Origin: Magnetospirillum sp.
GTDB taxonomy: Bacteria; Pseudomonadota; Alphaproteobacteria; Rhodospirillales; Magnetospirillaceae
Assembly: GCA_024707145.1 (NCBI GenBank)
Contig: JANQAI010000005.1
Span: 1,054,001 to 1,118,000 of the forward strand
DNA length: 64,000 bases
Direction of reading: 5' to 3'
In this document: piece after piece, positions 34,736 to 44,176 of the stretch
How positions within the stretch are numbered: position 1 is the stretch's first letter
Layout of the letters: the number at the start of each line of letters is the position of its first letter
Translations under genes and position numbers: made by a program
Notes under the pieces: model-generated
The model's input: the letters and a program-made list of their open reading frames with translations, nothing else
Database searches by the model: none
What the model was told of the DNA's origin: nothing

Positions 34736-35583
34736 TCAACGGAAGGCGAATTCCCAATAGAGCGCCCGCGCCCGCGCCGCCAGGGGGCCGGGTTGCAGGG
34801 CGCGCTCCTCGACGCGGGTGACCGGCACCACCTTCGCGTAGTTGCCGGTCGAGAACACCTCGTCCGCCTCCAGAACGTCGCGGGCGCTCAGGGTGGCCTC
34901 CTCCACCGTCACCCCGTCGTCGCGCAGCAGGGCGATCACGCGCTGGCGGGTGATGCCGTTGAGGAAGGTGCCGTTGTGCACCGGCGTGCGCACCACCCCG
35001 TCCTTGGCGATGAACAGGTTGGCCGTGGCGAATTCCGCCACGCTGCCGATGGGGTCGAGCATGATGGCGTTGTCGAAGCCGCGCTGCCGGGCCTCCTTCA
35101 GGGCCAGCCCGGCGTTGGGGTAGAGGCAGGCGGCCTTGGCCTCGGTCGGCGCCATGTCCGGCATCGGGCGGCGGCGGCTGGACAGGCAGGCGGTGAAGCC
35201 GGCGGCGCTGGGCAGCGGCGCCTCGTAGACCGACAGGACGAAGCGCGTGCTTTCCGCGTCGGGGGCGACGAAGCCCTCCTCCGCGTAGAACATGGGCCGG
35301 ATGTACAGCTCGGCCTCCTTGGGGAAGCGGCGGATGCCGTCCCAGCACAGCTCCTCGATCTCCCCGGCGGTCAGCATGGGGCGAGGCCCATCACCTGGGC
35401 CGAGCGCACGACGCGGGCGCAGTGGCGGTCGAGGTCGGGGGCCACGCCCTGGAAGGCGCGGGCGCCGTCGAAGACGACCGAAGACAGCCAGAGCGCGTGA
35501 GTCATCGGGCCGACGATGGCGGGGTTGCCCGCGATCCATTCGCCCTGGATGTAGCTCAACGCCTGACCGGCCGTGCTGCCCAT
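34736..35583 (-). CDS. Class IV aminotransferase, branched-chain type (frame break)
   Basis: PLP enzyme of the IlvE/D-amino-acid aminotransferase fold, about 282 residues after correction. Family features: HALWLSSVVFDGARAFQGVA near the N-terminus, RPMFYAEEGF, the probable PLP lysine in EAKAACLYPNAGLALKEARQ, and AEFATANLFI with HNGTFLNGITRQRV. It would transfer amino groups between branched-chain amino acids and 2-oxoglutarate. The start at MGSTAGQAL (35583) has AGGGAG upstream. The frame ends after VMGLAP because the G run at 35378-35381 is one base short, and resumes at MLTAGEIEEL. Confidence 0.85.
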
Positions 35584-35735
35584 GATCTTCTCCCTTTGTG
35601 GCTTCGGGTTGGTTCTATCCGGATGGTTCGCTCCCTCGAAAAGCATACCCCTCATCGCCGCCGGTCAACCTGCGCAGACGGGCCGGCCGGACGGTTGATG
35701 CAGGACACCCTCACCACACCGGGAGCGACCGACCC

Positions 35736-35938
35736 ATGGGCTGGACCTATTCGAGCGCCTTTCCGCAGCCGCTGCGCGCGGCCCCGCCCTTCCCGCCGCC
35801 GGGCCAGGACGTTCCCACCCCGGGGCCCCTGACCGACAACCCGGACCTGCCGACCCCCGGCCCGCAGGAGGACATGCCCTCCCCCTGCCCAACGACGACC
35901 TGCCGCCGTCCCGGCCCACTGACCCGGACTTCGCGTAG
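35736..35938 (+). CDS. Small Pro-rich protein (frame break)
   Basis: Predicted 67 residues: MGWTYSSAFPQPLRAAPPFP at the start, then repeated PTPG-L/P units and a C-terminus PNDDLPPSRPTDPDFA after a one-base correction in the C run near 35881-35885. The codon pattern and a strong terminator right behind it (35967-36000) support a real small gene. Function unknown. Confidence 0.45.
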
Positions 35939-35966
35939 GCCGACGCGCCGCCGAAGGGCCAAGCAA

Positions 35967-36000
35967 ACGGGGCGCCCCCTTGCGGAGGCGCCCCGTTTTT
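35967..36000. terminator. Bidirectional rho-independent terminator
   Basis: A GC-rich hairpin, ACGGGGCGCC paired with GGCGCCCCGT around a short loop, with T5 on the right and an A-rich flank on the left. It separates the small plus-strand gene from the convergent sdhB. Confidence 0.85.
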
Positions 36001-36024
36001 CATCGGTGAACCGCAGCGGACGGA

Positions 36025-36801
36025 TCAGCGGCGCTGAACCATCAGCTTCTTGATCTCGGCGATGGCCTTGGCCGGGTTGAGGCCCTTCGGGCACGCCTTG
36101 GTGCAGTTCATGATGGTGTGGCAGCGGTAGAGGCGGAACGGGTCCTCGAGGTTGTCGAGGCGCTCGCCCGTCATCTCGTCGCGGCTGTCCACGATCCAGC
36201 GGTAGGCCTGGAGCAGGATCGACGGGCCGAGGTAGCGGTCGCCGTTCCACCAGTAGCTGGGGCAGGAGGTCGAGCAGCAGAAGCACAGGATGCACTCGTA
36301 GAGGCCGTCCAGCTTGGCGCGGTCCTCCGGCGACTGCAGGCGCTCGCGGCTCGGGGCCGGCGACTGCGACTGCAGCCACGGCTTGATCGAGGCGAGCTGG
36401 GCGTAGATGTGCTTCAGGTCGGGCACGAGATCCTTCACCACCGGCATGTGCGGCAGCGGGTAGATCTTGACGTCGCCCTTCACCTCCTCGATGGCCTTCA
36501 GGCAGGCCAGCGTGTTGGTGCCGTCGATGTTCATCGCGCAGGACCCGCAGATGCCCTCGCGGCAGCTCCGCCGGAAGGTCAGGGTCGAGTCGATGTTGTT
36601 CTTGATGTAGATGATCGCGTCCAGGATCATCGGGCCGAACTTGTCGAGGTCGACGACATAGGTGTCGACCCGCGGGTTCTGCCCGTCATCCGGCGACCAG
36701 CGGTAGATCTTGAAGGTCTTCGCCCGCTTGGCGCCGCTGGCGGCGTTGATGGTCTTGCCGACGCCGACCTTCGAATTGGCGGGCAGGTTGAATTCGACCA
36801 T
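36025..36801 (-). CDS. sdhB: Succinate dehydrogenase iron-sulfur subunit
   Basis: 258 residues. It carries electrons from the flavoprotein to quinone in complex II of the respiratory chain and TCA cycle. All three cluster motifs are seen: [15 protein letters not shown] with a later Cys for 2Fe-2[17 protein letters not shown] for 4Fe-4S, and [17 protein letters not shown] for 3Fe-4S. Last gene of sdhCDAB, 30 bp after sdhA, ending at a clear terminator. Confidence 0.97.
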   Translation of the reverse strand: MVEFNLPANSKVGVGKTINAASGAKRAKTFKIYRWSPDDGQNPRVDTYVVDLDKFGPMILDAIIYIKNNIDSTLTFRRSCREGICGSCAMNIDGTNTLACLKAIEEVKGDVKIYPLPHMPVVKDLVPDLKHIYAQLASIKPWLQSQSPAPSRERLQSPEDRAKLDGLYECILCFCCSTSCPSYWWNGDRYLGPSILLQAYRWIVDSRDEMTGERLDNLEDPFRLYRCHTIMNCTKACPKGLNPAKAIAEIKKLMVQRR

Positions 36802-36831
36802 GGTTCGTATCCTTGCCTTGCTCTTGCCGCC

Positions 36832-38613
36832 TTAGTAGACGCGGGCCTTGGGCGGGAACACCTGCACCTCGTCGGTCAGGGTGTAGAGATGGACCGGGCG
36901 GTACCCGATCTTCGTCTCGCCCTTGTCCGACACCTCGATGACGGTGTGCTTCATCCAGTTCTCGTCGTCGCGGTCCGGATAGTCCTCGCGGGCGTGGGCG
37001 CCGCGGCTCTCCGGCCGGTTCTTCGCCGAGTGGAGCGTGGCGACCGCCTGGTACAGCAGGTTGTCCAGCTCGATGGCTTCGACGAGGTCGGAGTTCCAGA
37101 CCAGCGAACGGTCGCTGATCGCCATGTCGCTCTTCTTGGCGAAGGTCTGGTCGATGAGCTTGACGCCCTCCTCCAGCACCTCGCCGGTGCGGAAGACCGC
37201 GCAGTTGTTCTGCATGGTCCGCTGCATTTCCAGGCGGAGCTCCGACGACTTGATGGAGCCCTTGGCGTTGCGGATCCGGTCGAAGCGCTCCAGCGCGACG
37301 TCGGTCGCGGCGGCGGACGACGACACCGACTTGCCCTTCTCGACGATCTCGGCGGCGCGGATGGCCGCCGAACGGCCGAACACCACGAGGTCGAGCAGCG
37401 AGTTGGAGCCGAGACGGTTCGCACCGTGCACCGACACGCAGGCCGCCTCGCCGATGGCCATCAGGCCGGGCACCACGCGATCCGGATCCTCGGCGGTCGG
37501 GTTGACCACCTCGCAACGGAAGTTGGTGGGGATGCCGCCCATGTTGTAGTGCACCGTCGGTAGAACCGGGATCGGTTCCTTGGTGACGTCCACGCCGGCG
37601 AAGATCTTGGCCGTCTCGGCGATGCCGGGCAGGCGCTGGTGGATGATCTCCGGCGGCAGGTGCTCCAGGTGCAGGTGGATGTGGTCCTTGTGCTCACCGA
37701 CGCCGCGGCCCTCGCGGATCTCGATGGTCATCGAGCGGGACACCACGTCGCGCGAGGCGAGGTCCTTGGCCGACGGCGCGTAGCGCTCCATGAAGCGCTC
37801 GCCGTTGGAGTTGGTGAGGTAGCCGCCCTCGCCGCGCACGCCCTCGGTGATGAGGCAGCCGGAGCCGTAGATGCCGGTCGGGTGGAACTGCACGAACTCC
37901 ATGTCCTGCAGCGGCAGGCCGGCGCGCAGCACCATGCCGCCGCCGTCGCCCGTGCAGGTGTGGGCCGAGGTGGCGGAGAAGTAGGCGCGGCCGTAGCCGC
38001 CGGTCGCCAGCACGACGAGCTGGGCGCGGAAGCGGTGGATGGTGCCGTCGTCGAGATTCCAGGCCACCACGCCCTTGCAGACGCCGTCCTCCATGATGAG
38101 GTCCAGCGCGAAATACTCGACGAAGAACTCCGCCTCGTGCTTCAGCGACTGCTGGTAGAGGGTGTGCAGGATGGCGTGGCCGGTGCGGTCGGCGGCGGCA
38201 CAGGTGCGGTAGGCCTGCTGCTTGCCGTAATGGGCGGTCATGCCGCCGAAGGCGCGCTGGTAGATCTTGCCTTCCGGCGTGCGCGAGAAGGGCACGCCGT
38301 AGTGCTCCAGCTCGATGATCGCCGGGATGGCCTCGCGGCACATGTACTCGATGGCGTCCTGGTCGCCCAGCCAGTCCGACCCCTTGACGGTGTCGTACAT
38401 GTGGAAGCGCCAGTCGTCCTCGCTCATGTTGCCGAGCGCCGCCGAGATGCCGCCCTGGGCGGCCACGGTGTGCGAGCGGGTCGGGAAGACCTTGGTGATG
38501 CACGCCGTCTTCAGGCCCTTCTCGGCCATGCCGAAGGTGGCGCGCAGGCCCGCACCGCCGGCACCGACGACGACGACGTCATAGGAATGATCGATAATAT
38601 CGTAGGCGGCCAT
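36832..38613 (-). CDS. sdhA: Succinate dehydrogenase flavoprotein subunit
   Basis: 593 residues, intact. The FAD-binding fold ([16 protein letters not shown]) is at the N-terminus and the covalent FAD attachment His is in [16 protein letters not shown]. Catalytic-region motifs include [28 protein letters not shown] and [18 protein letters not shown]. It oxidises succinate to fumarate on the cytoplasmic face of the membrane. It starts 6 bp after the sdhD stop. Confidence 0.97.
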   Translation of the reverse strand: MAAYDIIDHSYDVVVVGAGGAGLRATFGMAEKGLKTACITKVFPTRSHTVAAQGGISAALGNMSEDDWRFHMYDTVKGSDWLGDQDAIEYMCREAIPAIIELEHYGVPFSRTPEGKIYQRAFGGMTAHYGKQQAYRTCAAADRTGHAILHTLYQQSLKHEAEFFVEYFALDLIMEDGVCKGVVAWNLDDGTIHRFRAQLVVLATGGYGRAYFSATSAHTCTGDGGGMVLRAGLPLQDMEFVQFHPTGIYGSGCLITEGVRGEGGYLTNSNGERFMERYAPSAKDLASRDVVSRSMTIEIREGRGVGEHKDHIHLHLEHLPPEIIHQRLPGIAETAKIFAGVDVTKEPIPVLPTVHYNMGGIPTNFRCEVVNPTAEDPDRVVPGLMAIGEAACVSVHGANRLGSNSLLDLVVFGRSAAIRAAEIVEKGKSVSSSAAATDVALERFDRIRNAKGSIKSSELRLEMQRTMQNNCAVFRTGEVLEEGVKLIDQTFAKKSDMAISDRSLVWNSDLVEAIELDNLLYQAVATLHSAKNRPESRGAHAREDYPDRDDENWMKHTVIEVSDKGETKIGYRPVHLYTLTDEVQVFPPKARVY

Positions 38614-38619
38614 GGCTCG

Positions 38620-39015
38620 TCAGGCTCCGAACGAAATCTTGAGGACGGCGATGACGCAGGCGGCACCCAGCACGAAGCACAGGGCTTTCACGGCCAGGAT
38701 GCTCAGGATCTTCGCCATCTCATTGTGCACGTAGTCCTCGATCACCACCTGCAGCCCGGCCTGGGCGTGGTGGAAGGTGACCACGGCGGTCAGCACCATC
38801 ATCAGCGCCGAGAAGGGCGACTTGAGCCACGCGACGAAGGCCGCGTGGTCGGCGCCGAGATGGCGGATCACCCCGAAGACGAACCAGACGGTCAGCGGAA
38901 CCAGGGCGATGGCGGTCACGCGCTGGTGCCACCAATGCTCGGTGCCGTGCTTGGCGGAGCCCAGGCCGCGCGCGATCTGCAGCGGCGAGCGGAGGGTCTT
39001 GCTGTTGGACGCCAT
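38620..39015 (-). CDS. sdhD: Succinate dehydrogenase membrane anchor subunit
   Basis: 131 residues with three membrane helices. The N-terminal SPLQIARGLGSAKHGTEHWW and the FHHAQAGLQVVIEDYVH segment, which includes the probable haem/quinone-site His, are typical of alphaproteobacterial SdhD. ATG 39015 is chosen for the GGAGAG site before it. Second gene of the operon. Confidence 0.93.
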   Translation of the reverse strand: MASNSKTLRSPLQIARGLGSAKHGTEHWWHQRVTAIALVPLTVWFVFGVIRHLGADHAAFVAWLKSPFSALMMVLTAVVTFHHAQAGLQVVIEDYVHNEMAKILSILAVKALCFVLGAACVIAVLKISFGA

Positions 39016-39026
39016 GTCTTCTCTCC

Positions 39027-39416
39027 TCACCACACGGCCAGGCCGATGATCCAGGTCAGCACGGTCAGCACGGCCGCCGCACCGATGACGATCTGGTTGC
39101 CGCGCTCGGCCTCGCTCAGCTCGAACGACTTGCCGGCGTCCCACACGAGATGCCGGATGCCGTTGCACAGGTGATAGTAGAGCGCCAGCGACCAGCCGAA
39201 CATCAGCAGCAGCCCGAAGAAGGAGCCGATGAAATGCTGCGCGCGCTCGTACGCGGCGGGGCTGGTGGCGGCGGCGACCAGCCACCAGGTCAGCAGAAGG
39301 GTGCCGACGGCCAGCCCCACGCCCGTGATGCGGTGCGTGATGGACAGGAGCGCAGTCCTGGGGAGTTTGTAGACTTGCAGATGCGGAGAGAGCGGCCGAC
39401 CGCTGCCGTTTGCCAT
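39027..39416 (-). CDS. sdhC: Succinate dehydrogenase cytochrome b556 subunit
   Basis: About 130 residues from MANGSGRPLSPHLQVYKLPR; upstream in-frame codons look non-coding. SITHRITGVGLAVGTLLLTW and YYHLCNGIRHLVWDAG contain the family signature and the haem-ligand His. Three membrane helices. It anchors SdhAB and helps form the quinone site. First gene of sdhCDAB; its promoter should lie in 39417-39664. Confidence 0.94.
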   Translation of the reverse strand: MANGSGRPLSPHLQVYKLPRTALLSITHRITGVGLAVGTLLLTWWLVAAATSPAAYERAQHFIGSFFGLLLMFGWSLALYYHLCNGIRHLVWDAGKSFELSEAERGNQIVIGAAAVLTVLTWIIGLAVW

Positions 39417-39664
39417 TGCGTCGTCCTCAGTTCGGCGACCGGTCGCGGCAAGGAGGGCTGTTGCCGCGACGGCGGGTGATGCGAGACCGAAAGTTTTAAG
39501 CCCTGCTGTGTTTGGCGATTGAATTACGCCTCTACCGCACACGAGTCAACGGCAGGGACTTGGCCGTGGCCAAAATGGCGCACCGCGGGAAGTGCCTGAA
39601 AACTAACGGGCTTTGCTGCAGCTGGTATTACCAGGGCCGAAACCCGGTTTCGCCGTTCAGCCTA
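39417..39664. other. Upstream region of sdhCDAB
   Basis: About 250 bp without a gene between sdhC and the small conserved gene on the same strand. It is expected to contain the sdh promoter; no operator could be named. Confidence 0.5.
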
Positions 39665-39928
39665 TTACTTGTCGAAGCGGCGAACATTCTCCACCATCAT
39701 CGAATACATCTGGGTAATCAGCTCCGCCGGACGCAGCCGGCCGAAGGGGATGTTCTCCTTGGCCCACTCCACCAGCCCCTCGGGCGGGCGGACCGGAGCG
39801 ACCTCGTAGCCGGCCTTCTTCAGCGCGTTCATCACCGAGCGGGCCTGCTTGGTGTAGTCCTCGTTGAAGAAGGACTTGTCCGCGTCCTTGATCGCCTTGG
39901 CGATGATGTCTTCGAGCGGAGTGGGCAT
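39665..39928 (-). CDS. Small conserved hypothetical protein
   Basis: 87 residues from MPTPLEDIIAKAIKDADKSF. Mostly helical with charged C-terminus (LITQMYSMMVENVRRFDK). I recall small proteins of this type being widespread in alphaproteobacteria, but not their function. It stands alone, divergent from the asd-like gene at 40061. Confidence 0.75.
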   Translation of the reverse strand: MPTPLEDIIAKAIKDADKSFFNEDYTKQARSVMNALKKAGYEVAPVRPPEGLVEWAKENIPFGRLRPAELITQMYSMMVENVRRFDK

Positions 39929-40060
39929 GCCCCGGAGTGCCGGTCGCGGTCGTTCGTGATAGGGCGCACACGGTGTCACAACGCGGGCGCTGTTGCAATT
40001 CCATTGGGAACCGCATACCTCAAGCCCTCTTCGCACCGTATATCACAGGGATTAACCGCC

Positions 40061-41080
40061 ATGGGCTACACAGTCGCGGTCGTCGGCGCCACCGGCAACG
40101 TCGGACGGGAAATGCTGGCCACCCTCGCCGACCGCCGGTTCCCGGCCGACGCGGTGATCGCCCTGGCCGCCGACAGCGCGGTCGGCAAGGAGGTGTCCTT
40201 CGGCGAGGACGAGGTGCTGAAGGTCCAGGACGTCGCCCGCTTCGACTTCAAGGGCGTGGACATCGCGCTGTTCGCCGCGGACGCCAAGGTCTCGGCGGCC
40301 CACGCGCCGCGCGCCGCCGCCGCGGGCGCCGTGGTGATCGACGCCAGCCCGCAGTTCCGCATGGACCCCGACGTCCCGCTGGTGGTCCCGGAGGTCAACG
40401 CCGACGCGCTCGCCGGCTACGCGAAGAAGAACATCGTCGCCAGCCCCGGCGGCGCGGCCATCCTGCTGGCCATGGCGCTGAAGCCCCTGCACGAGCAGGT
40501 CACGGTGAGCCGCGTCGTGGTCTCCACCTACCAGGCGGCTTCGGACGCCGGCAAGGAGGGCATGGACGAGCTGTTCAGCCAGACCCGCGCCATCTACGTC
40601 AACGACCCGGTGCAGAAGTCCGTCTTCTCCAAGCAGATCGCCTTCAACGTCATCCCGCACATCGGCCCCTTCATGGAGGACGGCGCGACGCGGGACGAGT
40701 GGGCGATGAACGTCGAGACGAAGAAGATCCTCGACCCCAAGATCAAGGTGAGCGCGACCTGCGTCCGCGTCCCCGTCTTCATCGGTCATTCCGCCGCGAT
40801 CACCGTCGAGTGCGTGGAGCCGGTGACCGCCGAGGAGGCCCGCCGCATCCTGCGCAAGGCGCCGGGCATGCAGGTGATCGACCAGCAGGAGAACGACGGC
40901 TACATCACCCCGGTCGAGGTCGCCGGCGACGATCCGGTCTTCGTCAGCCGCATCCGCGAGGACTACACGGTGGACAACGGCCTGTCCTTCTGGGCCTCCA
41001 CCGACAACCTGCGCAAGGGCGCCGCGCTCAACGCGGTGCAGATCGCCGAGCTGCTGGCGAAGGAGTATCTCGACGCGTGA
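40061..41080 (+). CDS. Aspartate-semialdehyde dehydrogenase-like protein lacking the catalytic Cys
   Basis: 339 residues. The whole fold is recognisable: NADP-binding VAVVGATGNVGREML, KKILDPKIKVSATCVRVPVF and the C-terminal GLSFWASTDNLRKGAALNAV. Normal Asd reduces aspartyl phosphate using Cys in the motif SPNCST. Here residues 128-135 read SPGGAAIL, so Gly131 stands at the Cys position. The later STYQAVSGAG-type loop is STYQAASDAG. These are in-frame changes, not read errors of the homopolymer kind. The protein is probably inactive as a dehydrogenase or has a new role; a true asd would be needed elsewhere. Its stop overlaps the next gene (GTGA). Confidence 0.85.
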   Translation: MGYTVAVVGATGNVGREMLATLADRRFPADAVIALAADSAVGKEVSFGEDEVLKVQDVARFDFKGVDIALFAADAKVSAAHAPRAAAAGAVVIDASPQFRMDPDVPLVVPEVNADALAGYAKKNIVASPGGAAILLAMALKPLHEQVTVSRVVVSTYQAASDAGKEGMDELFSQTRAIYVNDPVQKSVFSKQIAFNVIPHIGPFMEDGATRDEWAMNVETKKILDPKIKVSATCVRVPVFIGHSAAITVECVEPVTAEEARRILRKAPGMQVIDQQENDGYITPVEVAGDDPVFVSRIREDYTVDNGLSFWASTDNLRKGAALNAVQIAELLAKEYLDA

Positions 41081-41544
41081 TCCCGATCCGCTCCTCCCGC
41101 CCGGACGACGCCCCGGCGCTGTTCGCCGTCTGGCTCGCCGCGGTGCGCAGCACGCACGACTTCCTGAGCGAGGAGGACATCGGTTTCTACGCCGACCTCG
41201 TGCGCGACCAGTATCTTCCGGCGGCAGCGCTTCTGGTCGCCGTGGACGGTGACGACCGGCCGGCCGGCTTCCTGGGCATGAACGGGCGGAAGATCGACAC
41301 GCTGTTCGTCGATCCGGCGTGGCACGGCCGGGGGATCGGCCGCGCCTTGGTCGCCCGCGCGCTGGAAGGCGGGCCGGAGCTGACGGTCGATGTGAACGAG
41401 CAGAACGGCGCCGCCCGGGCCTTCTATCGGCGTCTCGGTTTCCGGGAGGTCGGGCGGTCCGCGCTGGACGACAGCGGCCGCCCGTTCCCCTTGCTGCATC
41501 TGACCCTCGATGGCTCCGGACGAAGCGACCCGACCGGAGCCTGA
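41077..41544 (+). CDS. GNAT-family N-acetyltransferase
   Basis: 155 residues, GTG start overlapping the previous stop, so coupled to the asd-like gene. The acetyl-CoA binding motif is WHGRGIGRALVARALEG, followed by DVNEQNGAARAFYRRLGF, typical of the YjaB-like group. Substrate is unknown; acetylation of a small molecule or protein is expected. Confidence 0.88.
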   Translation: MIPIRSSRPDDAPALFAVWLAAVRSTHDFLSEEDIGFYADLVRDQYLPAAALLVAVDGDDRPAGFLGMNGRKIDTLFVDPAWHGRGIGRALVARALEGGPELTVDVNEQNGAARAFYRRLGFREVGRSALDDSGRPFPLLHLTLDGSGRSDPTGA

Positions 41545-41549
41545 AGGGC

Positions 41550-42428
41550 TTACTTGACGAACAGCCGGTACAGGGCGGAGTGGTCCAGCCCGCCGTCGCC
41601 CTGTTCGGCCAGCAACTCGAACAGCTCCAGGCTGAGGCCCAGCGCGGGAAGCTGGATGCCGGACTGCTCCGCCAGTTCCTCCGCCTGTTTCAGGTCCTTG
41701 ATCTGGGTGACCACGCGGCCGCCCGGCGTGAAGTCGCCGGAGACCATGCGCTGGCCGTGCAGCTCCAGGATGCGCGACTCGGCGAAGCCGCCGCGGATGG
41801 CGTCGCGGACCTTGCCCGGCTCCACCCCCGCCGCCTTGGCCAGCGCCAGCGCCTCGGCCACCGCGCCGATGCTCAGCGCGACGATCACCTGATTCGCCAT
41901 CTTGGCGACCTGCCCGGCCCCGCTGTCACCGACATGGGTGATGCGCTGGCCCATCGCCTGGAACAGCGGCAGGGCGCGGGCGAAGGCCTCCTCCGTGCCG
42001 CCGGCCATGATGGTCAGGGTGCCGGCCTCCGCCGCCACCGTGCCGCCGGACACCGGGGCGTCGACCCAGTCCGCGCCCTTGGCGCGGACGGCCTCGGCCA
42101 GCTTGCGGGTCGCCCCGACCGCCGTGGTGCCCATGTCGATGACGAGATGGCCGGGCCGCAGCGCCTCGATCAGGGCCGCGGCCACCGCCTCCACCGCCAC
42201 CGTGTCCGACAGCATCAGAACGATGGCATCGGCGCGGGCGGCGACCTCGGCGGGAGAAGCGGCGGGGCTCATGCCCTCGCCGGCCAGCTCCTCGACCGGG
42301 CCGGGGCTGCGGCTGCTGATCACCAGGGCCGCGCCGGCCTTCGCCAGATTGCGGGCCATGGGCCGGCCCATCAGGCCCAGCCCGATGAAGCCGACCGTCC
42401 GCCCCGCCAGACCCGTCCGTCCGGTCAT
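41550..42428 (-). CDS. NAD(P)-dependent beta-hydroxyacid dehydrogenase (HIBADH/GarR family)
   Basis: About 292 residues. The N-terminal Rossmann motif is VGFIGLGLMGRPMARNLAKA; the substrate loop DAPVSGGTVAAEAGTLTIMA and the catalytic Lys in GAGQVAKMANQVIVA are present. The family includes 3-hydroxyisobutyrate, tartronate-semialdehyde and related dehydrogenases, so the exact substrate is open. It starts 11 bp after the terB-like stop and lies in the same direction. It converges with the GNAT gene with a 5-bp gap. Confidence 0.9.
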   Translation of the reverse strand: MTGRTGLAGRTVGFIGLGLMGRPMARNLAKAGAALVISSRSPGPVEELAGEGMSPAASPAEVAARADAIVLMLSDTVAVEAVAAALIEALRPGHLVIDMGTTAVGATRKLAEAVRAKGADWVDAPVSGGTVAAEAGTLTIMAGGTEEAFARALPLFQAMGQRITHVGDSGAGQVAKMANQVIVALSIGAVAEALALAKAAGVEPGKVRDAIRGGFAESRILELHGQRMVSGDFTPGGRVVTQIKDLKQAEELAEQSGIQLPALGLSLELFELLAEQGDGGLDHSALYRLFVK

Positions 42429-42439
42429 GTCGCGGTCCG

Positions 42440-42844
42440 TCACAGGCGGGTGTGGCGCGCCCGCGCGCCGCGTTCGATGGCGGCGGCGCACAGCCGGTCC
42501 ACGCTCAGCTTGTGCCGGATCAGCTCCAGCATCCGCAGCTCCTCCTGCGAGGCCGACGGGTCCGCCGCGGCGATGTCGCAGGCGAGCGCGTAGGCGGTTT
42601 CGGACAGCTTGGACGGAATCGCCTCCTTGACGATCTGGAGCGTCGTCTCCAGCCCGTCGGCGTCGGCCAGCAGGCCGGAGCATTCGCGGGTCACGTCGGT
42701 CAGCCGGTCGATGTCGAAATCCTTGAAGATCGGCAGGTAGCGGACGTTCTCGCCGATGGCCTCAAGCTCCGCGTCCGTCATGTCGCCGTCGCACGCCGAC
42801 ACCAGCACCATGACGTAGATGAGCGCGCTGTGGTGGTTGATCAT
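42440..42844 (-). CDS. TerB-family tellurite resistance-like protein
   Basis: 134 residues, all helical. It begins MINHHSALIYVMVLVSACDG and has DMTDAELEAIGENVRYLPIF and LACDIAAADPSASQEELRML, where acidic residues could bind metal as in TerB. AGGAG precedes the start. It is first in a two-gene unit with the dehydrogenase. Despite the family name, a role in stress response is as likely as one in tellurite resistance. Confidence 0.85.
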   Translation of the reverse strand: MINHHSALIYVMVLVSACDGDMTDAELEAIGENVRYLPIFKDFDIDRLTDVTRECSGLLADADGLETTLQIVKEAIPSKLSETAYALACDIAAADPSASQEELRMLELIRHKLSVDRLCAAAIERGARARHTRL

Positions 42845-42973
42845 CGAAACTCCTGCGGAAAAAGGGCCCCGCCCAATCTTGCCCGCCCCCCGCGCGCCGT
42901 CAAGGGAGCCATGTCTCCGACGGAAGGGTGGGTCCCTCGACAGGAGACGGGCTGCCCCTTAAGGTCGGGCCCC

Positions 42974-43921
42974 ATGTCGGTGGTCATCAACGTGGCGCTC
43001 CCGGTCTTCGCCATCATCCTGGCGGGCGTCCTCTCCGGTAAGGCGAAGCTGCTCGGTCCCGCCTCGTCGGAGGCGCTGAACAAGTTCGTCTACTGGATGG
43101 CCCTGCCGCCGGTGCTGTTCCTCGGCACCGCGAAGCGCTCGGTGGCGGAGATCTTCAACGGCCCCTTCATCGGCGCCTTCCTCGGCTCGATGCTGGCGGT
43201 CTACGCGCTGGGCGCGCTGCTCGGCTGGCTGATCCACCGGGAGCGGACGCAGATCCAGTGCATGCAGGGGCTGAACGCCTGCTTCTCCAACACCGGCTAC
43301 ATGGGCATCCCGCTGTTCCTGGCGGCCTTCGGCCCGGACCGTCTGGCCCCGGCCATCCTCGCCACCGTCATCATGAGCGCGATCATGGTCGGCATCGCGG
43401 TGATCTGGCTGGAATTCGCCAACAGCCAGGGCGGCGGGATCGGCAAGGCGCTGCGCGACGTCGGCCGGGCGCTGGTCAAGAACCCGCTGATCATCTCCAC
43501 GGCCCTCGGGCTCGCCTGGTCGGTCTTCCTGTCCGGCGTGCCGGTGCCGCGCCCGATCGCCATCTACTGCGATCTGATGGGCGCCTCCGCCGGTCCCTGC
43601 GCCCTGTTCGCCATCGGCCTGTTCCTGGCGACCCAGAGCCTGAAGGCCAACCTGCTGGAGGTCGGCTGGATCAGCGCCCTGAAACTGGTGGTGCAGCCGG
43701 CGCTGGCCTGGCTCCTCATCCAGACCCTGTTCCCGCTGGACCCCTTCTGGGCCGGGTCGGCCATCATCCTCGCCGGCCTGCCCACCGGCGCCCTGACCTT
43801 CGTGGTGGCCAGCCAGTACCGCATCTATGTGGAGCGCACCTCCGCCGCGATCCTGATGTCCACCATCGCCAGCGTGGTCACCCTGTCCTTCCTGCTGGCC
43901 ACCTACGCGCCGTCTCTCTGA
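42974..43921 (+). CDS. AEC-family (auxin efflux carrier-like) transporter
   Basis: 315 residues with about ten membrane helices. Family segments include NALNKFVYWMALPPVLFLGT-like ALNKFVYWMALPPVLFL, LNACFSNTGYMGIPLFLAAF and PTGALTFVVASQYRIYVE. AEC proteins export organic anions or act as malate carriers. Start at MSVVINVALPVF (42974). It is divergent from terB. Confidence 0.9.
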   Translation: MSVVINVALPVFAIILAGVLSGKAKLLGPASSEALNKFVYWMALPPVLFLGTAKRSVAEIFNGPFIGAFLGSMLAVYALGALLGWLIHRERTQIQCMQGLNACFSNTGYMGIPLFLAAFGPDRLAPAILATVIMSAIMVGIAVIWLEFANSQGGGIGKALRDVGRALVKNPLIISTALGLAWSVFLSGVPVPRPIAIYCDLMGASAGPCALFAIGLFLATQSLKANLLEVGWISALKLVVQPALAWLLIQTLFPLDPFWAGSAIILAGLPTGALTFVVASQYRIYVERTSAAILMSTIASVVTLSFLLATYAPSL

Positions 43922-44176
43922 CCCTTGGCCGGCGGCCTTCCGGCCGCGCGCGCCTCTCCGGCCGTTCATCTTTATTAAAAGAAAGAGTCCACCCGGGAAA
44001 GCGCAAGGCGGACCGCCCTTCGCCGCCCTTGCGTCTTTCTTAATATTTGTTGTTCCATCATTTGATCCCGGTAAGTCCAACGCCCGGCGCATGGGCGTCT
44101 GGTCTGCCAAATCCTTTCGTTCAGACTCAATACAATCGATCGCCATGATTTCGCTTCCGGGGAAGAGACACGTGCC
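43922..44176. other. Intergenic region before a chemoreceptor gene
   Basis: About 255 bp, AT-richer than its surroundings, without a gene. It probably carries the chemoreceptor promoter; no consensus site was assigned. Confidence 0.45.

Noticed and set aside
37639..39174. Plus-strand open frame over sdhA and sdhD
   Set aside because: Shadow of clearly real sdh genes on the other strand.
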